Assembly (NCBI GenBank): GCA_016937295.1
Contig: JAFGWF010000070.1
Span: forward strand, 1-32,524
Reading direction: 5' to 3'
Source of the DNA: Bacteroidales bacterium
Lineage (GTDB): Bacteria > Bacteroidota > Bacteroidia > Bacteroidales > UBA1556
DNA: 32,524 nt
Positions 24,640 through 31,657 of this stretch are shown one piece after another (position 1 is the stretch's first letter; each line of letters begins with the position of its first letter). Under the pieces are notes generated by a model, which was given only the letters and a program-made list of their open reading frames with translations, searched no databases and was not told the origin of the DNA. Both the position numbers and the translations under genes were made by a program.

Positions 24640-24660
24640 ATAAAACTATTTTGAAAAATG

Positions 24661-24668
24661 CAAATATA
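24661..24668 (-). promoter_or_regulatory. Putative -7 box (TATATTTG) for arsR
   Basis: The minus-strand TATATTTG is an exact TAnnTTTG match 21 nt before the ATG at 24639. No TTG -33 element is visible at the expected place. Confidence 0.5.
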
Positions 24669-24692
24669 ACCTTTTTACTTTTATGAATATAT

Positions 24693-24716
24693 CTAAATAT
24701 GTTAAATGCTATTTAG
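24693..24716. promoter_or_regulatory. Candidate ArsR operator, CTAAATA-N10-TATTTAG
   Basis: Perfect 7 bp inverted arms with 10 nt between them, located just upstream of the arsR -7 box near the -33 region. ArsR repressors usually bind AT-rich inverted repeats over their own promoter, so position and form fit. Binding is inferred only. Confidence 0.35.
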
Positions 24717-24854
24717 AATGAAAATGTATAATCGTTTCGAGGGTTTAGAAAATAATCGACCTAACTACGTCCTTTGCTCAAAAAGCTTATCATTATTCAT
24801 TGAACCTAACTTTAAGTGAGTTTTGAGAATTAAATTTGTCAGGCGGACAAGAGG

Positions 24855-25382
24855 CTAAAACTTCAAAAGACTTTCAACAGTGGCAAAGCGTAATCGGTCA
24901 CGACCATTTAAAAATTCTAATTCGATTAAAAAGTTAACCTCCAATGATTTAGGATTCATTTTGTTGATGAGCATAGCTGCGGCTTCCGCCGAGCCTCCTG
25001 TAGCTAAAAGGTCGTCATGAAGCAAAACAACATCGCCTTCGTTTATGGAGTCTTTATGAATTTCGAGTTTATCTGTGCCGTATTCAAGTTGATATTCAAT
25101 GCTATAGGTGTCGGCAGGAAGTTTGCCGGGCTTTCTTAAAAGAACAAAACCTGCCCCTAAATTATAGGCTAAAATGCCTCCAAGAACAAATCCGCGTGAC
25201 TCAATGCCAACGACTTTGGTTATCCCTTTACCTTGATATTTTTCGGTCAATAAATCTGCGGCAGTTTTCAAAAGGTCTTTATCCATCAAGAGGGTGGTTA
25301 TATCCTTAAAAATGATTCCTTTCTTCGGAAAGTCAGGCACATTGCGGATTGCGGCACTAAGAGTTTCAATTGCGTTATTCAT
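24855..25382 (-). CDS. apt: Adenine phosphoribosyltransferase
   Basis: A 175 aa purine-salvage enzyme making AMP from adenine and PRPP in the cytoplasm. Family signatures are IRNVPDFPKKGIIFKDIT near the N-terminus, GIESRGFVLGGILAYNLG, LLRKPGKLPADTYSIEY and the PRPP-binding loop VVLLHDDLLATGGSAEAA. Length is typical. A -7 box lies 27 nt upstream, divergent from the S41 protease gene. No clear terminator is visible in the ~215 nt before arsR. Confidence 0.97.
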   Translation of the reverse strand: MNNAIETLSAAIRNVPDFPKKGIIFKDITTLLMDKDLLKTAADLLTEKYQGKGITKVVGIESRGFVLGGILAYNLGAGFVLLRKPGKLPADTYSIEYQLEYGTDKLEIHKDSINEGDVVLLHDDLLATGGSAEAAAMLINKMNPKSLEVNFLIELEFLNGRDRLRFATVESLLKF

Positions 25383-25408
25383 ATCAGTTTGGTTTCATTT
25401 AAAGCTTG

Positions 25409-25416
25409 CAAATTTA
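25409..25416 (-). promoter_or_regulatory. Putative -7 box (TAAATTTG) for apt
   Basis: The minus-strand TAAATTTG matches TAnnTTTG, 26 nt before the apt ATG. It forms the apt side of a compact divergent promoter pair with the protease gene. Confidence 0.5.
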
Positions 25417-25429
25417 TACCTTTTTTTAT

Positions 25430-25463
25430 TTGAGCCTTTCATGTAAATATATCTGTATTTTTG
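25430..25463 (+). promoter_or_regulatory. Promoter TTG-N23-TATTTTTG for the S41 protease
   Basis: TTG (25430-25432) and TATTTTTG (25456-25463) are 23 nt apart, at the long end of the spacing reported for Bacteroidetes promoters. The box lies inside the first codons of the track ORF, which supports moving the start downstream to 25550. Confidence 0.5.
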
Positions 25464-25549
25464 TCCCCCACTTGTCAGAAAAATTTGGCAATCAATTGAC
25501 CGTTCTGAACAAATGGTATTTTTCGATTTTTATATGTAAACCTTTGATA

Positions 25550-27181
25550 ATGAAACCTAATTCTTTAAGAATTCTCCTGCCACTGTTGCTCATGTTATTT
25601 GCAGCAATCGGTGTTTTTGTGGGAAGTCGTATGAATATTGTTGATCCACAGGGGTCTCTTTTTAGTTTTGGATATTCGGATAAAGATAAACTCTTAGATG
25701 TAATTAATTATATATCAAGCGACTATGTGGACGAAGTGGATAAGAAAAGGATTACCGAGCAAACCATCGAAGAAGTGCTAACGAATCTTGACCCGCATAG
25801 CACCTATATTCCTCCGACCGATTTAGGAGAAATTGAGGAGAGCATGCAAGGGAATTTTTTTGGAATTGGTGTGCAATTTCGCCAATGGCACGATACGGTA
25901 GTGGTTATTCGGGTAATTAATGGAGGGCCATCGATGAAGGCTGGTCTTCAGTCCGGCGATCGCATTGTGCAGGCTAACGGAGTTGAACTCGTTGGTCTTC
26001 ATAACGATAGCATTATGAAAATTTTAAAAGGGCCACAAAATACGCAAGTGGAAGTTAAGATTTTCCGAAAAGGTCTGGATTCTCTCTTAAACGTAAAAAT
26101 CACTCGCGGTGTGATTCCTTTTGAGTCGTTGATAGCAGCCTACTGGATTGATGATAGCACAGCTTACTTCAAAATTGACCGGTTTGCCGCCACAACAACT
26201 CACGAATTTAGGCGCGCAGCCATGAATTTAGGTTTCGATAGAATGAAAACTATCATTCTTGATTTGCAAAATAACGGCGGCGGACTGCTTTCTACAGCGG
26301 TTTCTCTCACCGATGAGTTTTTGGACGAAGGGAAGACCATCGTTTATACGCAAGGTCGAAAGCGTGAAAAAAACGTGATGTACAGCTCAGGAGCGATGAT
26401 GTTTGCCGATAAAGATGTTGTCGTTTTAGTGAATGAATCTTCGGCCTCGGCAAGCGAAATCTTAGCTGGAGCCATTCAAGATAACGACCGTGGTTATATC
26501 GTCGGACGCCGCACTTTCGGTAAAGGTTTAGTGCAAGAGCAAATTACCTTATCCGATAATTCAGCCATAAGACTCACAGTAGCAAGATATTATACTCCTA
26601 CCGGACGATGCATTCAAAAGCCTTATGAAAAAGGAAAAATGGAGTATTATCACGAAGTTTCCGACCGATATCTTCATGGCGAAATGGTTAATTCCGATTC
26701 CGTTTCGATTAATGATAGTTTGAAATATATCACCGCCGGAGGAAGAGTGGTATATGGCGGAGGCGGCATCATGCCCGATATTTTTGTGCCAATCGACACT
26801 TCAACCAATTTCTATTTTTATAATTCCTTATTGGCTGCGGATGTACTGAATGATTTTTCGTTCGAATATTATGATTCTCAAAAAGATAAACTTCTTAAGA
26901 CCTATCCTGACGAAGATGCTTTTATTGAAAAATTTAAGGTGGATTCAAAAATGATGGCAACTTTGAAAAAAATGGCTTTAGAGAAACAAGTTGGTTGGAC
27001 TGACAAGCTTTCTGCTAATATTATAAATGAGATTCATGTTTTTATAAAAGCTCGCATTGCCTCAAATCTATATGGCAATAATGCGTTTTATAAGATTATT
27101 AATCAACAGGATAAAGTTTATACAAAAGCGGTGGAATTTGTTCAAAGCAATAAAAACAACCACGAAATCAACAAAAATTAA
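25550..27181 (+). CDS. C-terminal processing peptidase (S41 family, CtpA-like)
   Basis: 543 aa from the ATG at 25550. The track's 48 extra codons span the promoter and look non-coding. An N-terminal membrane anchor or signal (about residues 8-26) is followed by the S41 N-terminal region with LDPHSTYIPP. A PDZ domain spans about 95-175 (FFGIGVQF, GGPSMKAGLQSGDRIVQANG). The protease core has NESSASASEILAGAIQD with the nucleophile near S300, and GRRTFGKGLVQE with the general base near K325; the Ser-Lys spacing of 25 equals that of CtpB-type enzymes. A C-terminal ~150 residue extension is common in Bacteroidota homologues. It trims or degrades envelope proteins in the periplasm. Its TAA overlaps the stop of the convergent MBOAT gene. 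Confidence 0.95.
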   Translation: MKPNSLRILLPLLLMLFAAIGVFVGSRMNIVDPQGSLFSFGYSDKDKLLDVINYISSDYVDEVDKKRITEQTIEEVLTNLDPHSTYIPPTDLGEIEESMQGNFFGIGVQFRQWHDTVVVIRVINGGPSMKAGLQSGDRIVQANGVELVGLHNDSIMKILKGPQNTQVEVKIFRKGLDSLLNVKITRGVIPFESLIAAYWIDDSTAYFKIDRFAATTTHEFRRAAMNLGFDRMKTIILDLQNNGGGLLSTAVSLTDEFLDEGKTIVYTQGRKREKNVMYSSGAMMFADKDVVVLVNESSASASEILAGAIQDNDRGYIVGRRTFGKGLVQEQITLSDNSAIRLTVARYYTPTGRCIQKPYEKGKMEYYHEVSDRYLHGEMVNSDSVSINDSLKYITAGGRVVYGGGGIMPDIFVPIDTSTNFYFYNSLLAADVLNDFSFEYYDSQKDKLLKTYPDEDAFIEKFKVDSKMMATLKKMALEKQVGWTDKLSANIINEIHVFIKARIASNLYGNNAFYKIINQQDKVYTKAVEFVQSNKNNHEINKN

Positions 27182-28842
27182 AATTGAAAATAGATGAATG
27201 GCTGCATGTCGCTGGAGATGGATTGATAGACAACAAAAATCACCACGGCAAATATCACGGCTTGAATTCCTATTTTCTGTTTGGCAAACCATTGCTGATA
27301 GGCTTCCTTCAATCTATAAGGTAACCAGTGAAATACAAATCCTATAAGCATGATTATAAACACATTGCGGTAGCCTGCCAACACTTGCGGAATGACCCTT
27401 AACTCCATATTTCCTGAGATTTGGGTCATCATTTCTTCCACTATAGACATGTTTTCTGCACGGAAAAATACGCGAGTAAAGGTGATGAAGGTAAACGTAA
27501 AGGCAATTTTCCAAACGGTGACTATTGCTGCGGTTGACTTTTCGTAAGGACTAACCTTTCTCCAGAATTTGTAAACAATTAATCCCAAGCCATTTAATCC
27601 ACCCCATATAACGAAATTCCATGAGGCTCCGTGCCAAAGTCCGCCGATGAGCATGGTCAAAATCAGATTTATATTGGTGTTGATTCCTTTGCGAAATCCT
27701 GCGAAAAAACGGGAAAGCACGGCCGACACAACAGTCAGTGCTCCAAAAATGGCTAATAACCAAAGGTTTCCGGAGATTAAAATTATAAAACCTAATATTA
27801 TGGAAAGGCTGATATAACTGAATGCCGAGCCTTTTCGATTTCCACCCATCGGAATATAGAGATAATCTTTGAGCCACGAAGAAAGTGAGATATGCCATCT
27901 TTTCCAGAAGTCGCTCACATTGCGTGCTTTATAGGGCGAATCGAAGTTTTTTGGCAGCCTGAAACCTAATAATAATGCCGTTCCAATGGCGATATCGGTG
28001 TAGCCACTAAAATCGACATACACTTGAAGTGAATAGCCAAAAAGAGCCATTAGGTTTTCAAAGCCGGTATAATGCAAAGGCGCTCCAAAAACGCGGTCCA
28101 CAAAATTGACTGCAATATAGTCGCCTATGAATATTTTTTTCACTAATCCATTCATTATCCAAAAGATAGCAATGCCAAACTCTGCCTTAGTAAGTTTGAA
28201 ATCTTCATACATCTGCGGGATAAACTGTGAGGCTCTTACGATTGGTCCTGCCACCAATTGGGGGAAGAAGCTTACAAAAAATCCGAAGTCAATAAGATTC
28301 TTAACCGGCTTTAAATCACCGCGATAAATGTCGATGGAATAGCTGATTGTTTGGAAAGTATAGAAGGAAATTCCAACAGGAAGTAGAATTTGATCCACCC
28401 GAAAATGGGTTCCTGTGGCGTCGTTGGCCCATTGCGCAAGATAGTTAACTACTTGAAATTCAGTTCCAAAAAATTGATTAAAACTGTCTGCAAAAAAGTA
28501 TGCGTATTTGAAGTAAACTAAAAGCCCAAGATTGATAATCAAGCTTAAGGCAATCAGTAGTTTTTTAGAAATATCTTTTGAGGCGTTGTAAATTCCTTTT
28601 CCGATAAAATAATCCGTTAAAGTGCTGATAATTAATATAAAAAAGAAGAAACCACTGGCTTTGTAATAGAAAAACAGACTGAATATAAAAAGATAACCTG
28701 ATCGGATAGTTCTGTTTGGGTTTTTGTAAAGAAAGGAGTATCCGATTAAAACGACAGCATAGAAAATCCAAAAGGAATATCGTGTGAAAATCAATGGACT
28801 TTCGGGTGAATAGCTGAGTATGGATTTGATTATATCGTACAC
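27178..28842 (-). CDS. MBOAT-family membrane O-acyltransferase (AlgI/PatA-like)
   Basis: 554 aa from a GTG at 28842. The track start (28968) would bury 107 nt in the upstream SGNH gene, and no ATG lies between. The GTG start gives VYDIIKSILSYSPESPLIF, which looks like a usual MBOAT N-terminus. It is a polytopic membrane protein with about ten to twelve helices. Signature segments are FPQLVAGPIVRASQFIPQ, DFWKRWHISLSSWLKDYLY followed by IPMGGNRKG, and LIGGLWHGASWNF with the catalytic His about H404. AlgI/PatA proteins move acetyl groups across the membrane to a polysaccharide or peptidoglycan, handing them to an SGNH partner. Two SGNH proteins are directly upstream, which strongly supports that role. 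The acceptor glycan is unknown. Confidence 0.94.
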   Translation of the reverse strand: MYDIIKSILSYSPESPLIFTRYSFWIFYAVVLIGYSFLYKNPNRTIRSGYLFIFSLFFYYKASGFFFFILIISTLTDYFIGKGIYNASKDISKKLLIALSLIINLGLLVYFKYAYFFADSFNQFFGTEFQVVNYLAQWANDATGTHFRVDQILLPVGISFYTFQTISYSIDIYRGDLKPVKNLIDFGFFVSFFPQLVAGPIVRASQFIPQMYEDFKLTKAEFGIAIFWIMNGLVKKIFIGDYIAVNFVDRVFGAPLHYTGFENLMALFGYSLQVYVDFSGYTDIAIGTALLLGFRLPKNFDSPYKARNVSDFWKRWHISLSSWLKDYLYIPMGGNRKGSAFSYISLSIILGFIILISGNLWLLAIFGALTVVSAVLSRFFAGFRKGINTNINLILTMLIGGLWHGASWNFVIWGGLNGLGLIVYKFWRKVSPYEKSTAAIVTVWKIAFTFTFITFTRVFFRAENMSIVEEMMTQISGNMELRVIPQVLAGYRNVFIIMLIGFVFHWLPYRLKEAYQQWFAKQKIGIQAVIFAVVIFVVYQSISSDMQPFIYFQF

Positions 28843-28861
28843 TTTATTGATTGTTAATAAG

Positions 28862-30151
28862 TTACTGAATTGATTTCTGATTGGGGATTTGGTGACTATA
28901 TAAATATTCACCCCAGCTTTTGATGATTGCATCAAAAAGCAAATCTCCAAGAAGAATGTAGCCTTCACGAGTAAAATGAACCATGTCGTATTTGGCTAAT
29001 CCGGTTTTTTTCCATTTCTGAATGGAATTGAGTCCTCCCATAATCTCGAACATATCCCAAACTGCAACATTATGATTATGGGATAGTTGCTTCATGGTTT
29101 CTTGCACTATTAATCCATTTCGATTGATGTATCTTTTGTAGAGATAGCTATCATTATTTGTCGCAAGCAAAATGGCCGCTTGTGGATTTATTCGCTTAAT
29201 CATCTCAATCAAGCTGTTGTAATTTCGCTCAAATGCTCCTTCATCGAAACGCCTGCCGTATGCATCATTTATTCCAAGTCCAAAAATTACCAAATCGGGC
29301 TGAATAAGTGCAAGTTGTGGCTCCATAAGTTCACATGCGAGAAACGATGAAGTTGCAGCGCCATTTATTCCAATATTATGCAATACAACTCCATTGTTTC
29401 GATTTATTGGTAAAAAACCATATAGTTCAAAAGCGGTTTGGATACTGTCCGTCTTCACGATTTCCAATGAAAAACTATCCACAGGATGCCTAAACAGTAT
29501 TTCTGTATAACCCAAATCTTTGTTGATTTCTATGGATTTATACAGATTTAAGTCGTTTTGAATTTTGAAGGAAAAGGAATCTGTTCGATGTAAAACCTTT
29601 ATGCCTTCCATCTGATATGGAATAGGATTTTCGGGTTCGATCTTTAAAATTAATTTACTTACGCTATCTTTAGTCACTGCCATGATTCCGGCTAAGCCAA
29701 GCCTGCAGATTTTGTTTTTTTCCACATTTCTGCACGTTTCCCACTGCCCTTCATAGTCGAAATGATAGCCAAAAGGGGTGTTTGTCCTTGCCAGCCTGTA
29801 TGGAAAAAGAAGCCCCATTCCGGCATTTTGTCCGCCATAGAACGATTGAAACCGATTGCGAACTTGGCCACTGTAAATATCGGCTTGAATATGCGAACCG
29901 CCAATAATTACAATATTTATCTGCCCTTTCCCGAAATTGATTACCGAATCTAATTTGTTGTAAAATGTCGAAAAATTGCCGGTTTCTCCAAAAAACTCAA
30001 CCTGATTACTGTCGTAGTTTATAAAATCGTAAATGCTTGTTTTGTAGGGAAATTCATGGAATTGTGCTTGTAAAAGTGGGTTTCCCGCCATCAAAATTAG
30101 CAGAGATATTACAGGCCATTTTAAAAAAGATTTCGCTGAATTATTTCCCAT
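28862..30151 (-). CDS. Exported SGNH-hydrolase-like protein (MBOAT partner, second copy)
   Basis: 429 aa from the ATG at 30151, which overlaps the upstream stop by 11 nt (ATGGGAAATAA); the track start is 10 codons earlier. A signal peptide or anchor (about residues 14-30, ending LLQAQ) leads to an SGNH-type domain. Block I is IIGGSHIQAD (GGS in place of GDS), block II is GINGAATSSF, block III FGLGINDAYG and block V DMVHFTREGY, so Ser, Gly, Asn and His are all present. The C-terminal part (WDMFEIMGGLNSIQKW) is nearly the same as in the preceding gene, so the two are paralogues. Likely a periplasmic O-acetyltransferase or esterase working with the MBOAT. Confidence 0.85.
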   Translation of the reverse strand: MGNNSAKSFLKWPVISLLILMAGNPLLQAQFHEFPYKTSIYDFINYDSNQVEFFGETGNFSTFYNKLDSVINFGKGQINIVIIGGSHIQADIYSGQVRNRFQSFYGGQNAGMGLLFPYRLARTNTPFGYHFDYEGQWETCRNVEKNKICRLGLAGIMAVTKDSVSKLILKIEPENPIPYQMEGIKVLHRTDSFSFKIQNDLNLYKSIEINKDLGYTEILFRHPVDSFSLEIVKTDSIQTAFELYGFLPINRNNGVVLHNIGINGAATSSFLACELMEPQLALIQPDLVIFGLGINDAYGRRFDEGAFERNYNSLIEMIKRINPQAAILLATNNDSYLYKRYINRNGLIVQETMKQLSHNHNVAVWDMFEIMGGLNSIQKWKKTGLAKYDMVHFTREGYILLGDLLFDAIIKSWGEYLYSHQIPNQKSIQ

Positions 30152-31655
30152 CTTTCTTTGTTTGGTTTTGATTTTCAGCAAGTTCTATCATAATAGCATT
30201 ATATATCATATTTGCAATCAGACGAGCCCCTTTAGGAGTAAAATGTGTATGGTCGATTCCTGCAAGAGGCGGGTCGGCTTTCACCCATTCAGGCATCGAA
30301 TTAAGTCCACCCATTGCCTCAAACATATCCCAATAACTATATCCTGCCTTAACGGTGGCGTCTTTCAGTTTCTCTCTAACATAAGGAAGAAAAGGGTAAG
30401 TGACGAAGTTTTCTCCTTCCTTATACGACATATCCGATGGCCCAATAACAACTATAGTAGCCTGAGGCATAAGCTTTTTCAACAGATACAGTTGGCTTGC
30501 CATCCATCGACCATAGCTTTCCACCGCAGCGCTGTCTTTAATATACGGCATCACATTTCCGCCAAACTGAAGTATGAACATGTCCACATTCAACTTTTCA
30601 TACATAAATTTCATTTGGCTTGCGTTCATCGTGGTGAAAAAAGTGCCCGAACTTCCCCTCATGCCAATATTATCGAATGAAATGCCGCTACCTGCTGTTA
30701 AGTCAACGGCATAAATATCCGGGCTGTCGTAGCCTTCAAACTCAATACGCAGATTTTTCGACAGCTCAGGAAGTTTATATCTATATACATAAGTTTCCAT
30801 TCCTGCATTGAGGCTGTCTGATTGTATTAATTCATCGTTCTGATTATAAATTTTTATGGAAGTTTTACGATGAGCATATCCATAGTAAATGGCTATTTGA
30901 TTAAAACTTCGAACGGTTGAATAAGCCGGTTTTGATTCCTTGAAACTTATGGATGCAGTATGTAAGATGCTGTCTTTAAATGGAATACTGTCAGGCCATA
31001 AGGGGGCAAAGCGCGAAAATGCAGCTAAAACACCGTAACGATTATGGGGTACTCGTGCATCTTTTTTCCCAAAAGTAGTGAAACGAAGCCAATTTCCAGT
31101 GTTGGTTTGGCTTATGGAAAAATAGGATTCGTAGGGCTGAATTGCGGGTAAAAGTCCGGGACCGAAGCCACCAAAACGGCTTTGAAGTTTCTCCCTTAAA
31201 AATGAGGTGATTCGGTCGCCTTCAATTTGGGAATCGCCGTAGTGCAACACTCTCACTATGCGTTTTTGTTGTGTATTGCTTTGCAAAAGATTGAAAAACG
31301 ACATCAAATTCATTTTTCCTAATTCGTTGTAGTTCAGGCGATAAACATTTTTTCCTAACTCTTCTACCGTTGGAAACTTGACTGGTTTTGCTGTGCTGTC
31401 TGCATCAGAAGCATTGTTTTTTGTGTTTTGGTTAGCATCCAAAATATCCGGCAGGCTATCTAATTGGTTTGCAGCTTCCAAAATGCCTGAAATGTCGGCA
31501 TGATGAATTGAGTCTTGACCAAGAATTTTTTCCCACCGCAACATTTTGATATTCATTCCGGCAATCTCTATCCCTTGTTTGGGGATTAAAAAAGTTAAGG
31601 GTGCTAAAATCAAACCCGTTAGCAAAAGAAAAAATAGAATCTTGACGGGTTTCAT
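30141..31655 (-). CDS. Exported SGNH-hydrolase-like protein (MBOAT partner, first copy)
   Basis: 504 aa from the ATG at 31655. The track uses a GTG two codons earlier that overlaps the upstream stop; either is possible. An N-terminal TM anchor or signal (about residues 5-23) is followed by a ~90 residue linker and the SGNH domain. Block I is LHYGDSQIEGDR (canonical GDS), block II GMRGSSG, block III LQFGGN (GGN in place of GxND) and block V GIDHTHFTPKG. An insert of ~200 residues lies between blocks I and II, probably a beta domain. YWDMFEAMGGLNSMPEW marks it as a paralogue of the next gene. Probably transfers or removes acyl groups on an envelope glycan. Confidence 0.85.
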   Translation of the reverse strand: MKPVKILFFLLLTGLILAPLTFLIPKQGIEIAGMNIKMLRWEKILGQDSIHHADISGILEAANQLDSLPDILDANQNTKNNASDADSTAKPVKFPTVEELGKNVYRLNYNELGKMNLMSFFNLLQSNTQQKRIVRVLHYGDSQIEGDRITSFLREKLQSRFGGFGPGLLPAIQPYESYFSISQTNTGNWLRFTTFGKKDARVPHNRYGVLAAFSRFAPLWPDSIPFKDSILHTASISFKESKPAYSTVRSFNQIAIYYGYAHRKTSIKIYNQNDELIQSDSLNAGMETYVYRYKLPELSKNLRIEFEGYDSPDIYAVDLTAGSGISFDNIGMRGSSGTFFTTMNASQMKFMYEKLNVDMFILQFGGNVMPYIKDSAAVESYGRWMASQLYLLKKLMPQATIVVIGPSDMSYKEGENFVTYPFLPYVREKLKDATVKAGYSYWDMFEAMGGLNSMPEWVKADPPLAGIDHTHFTPKGARLIANMIYNAIMIELAENQNQTKKDGK

Positions 31656-31657
31656 AA

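Noticed and set aside
30162-30680. 172 aa plus-strand ORF antisense to the first SGNH gene
   Set aside because: Cys/His-rich composition comes from antisense reading of the SGNH codons; no start signals or family resemblance.
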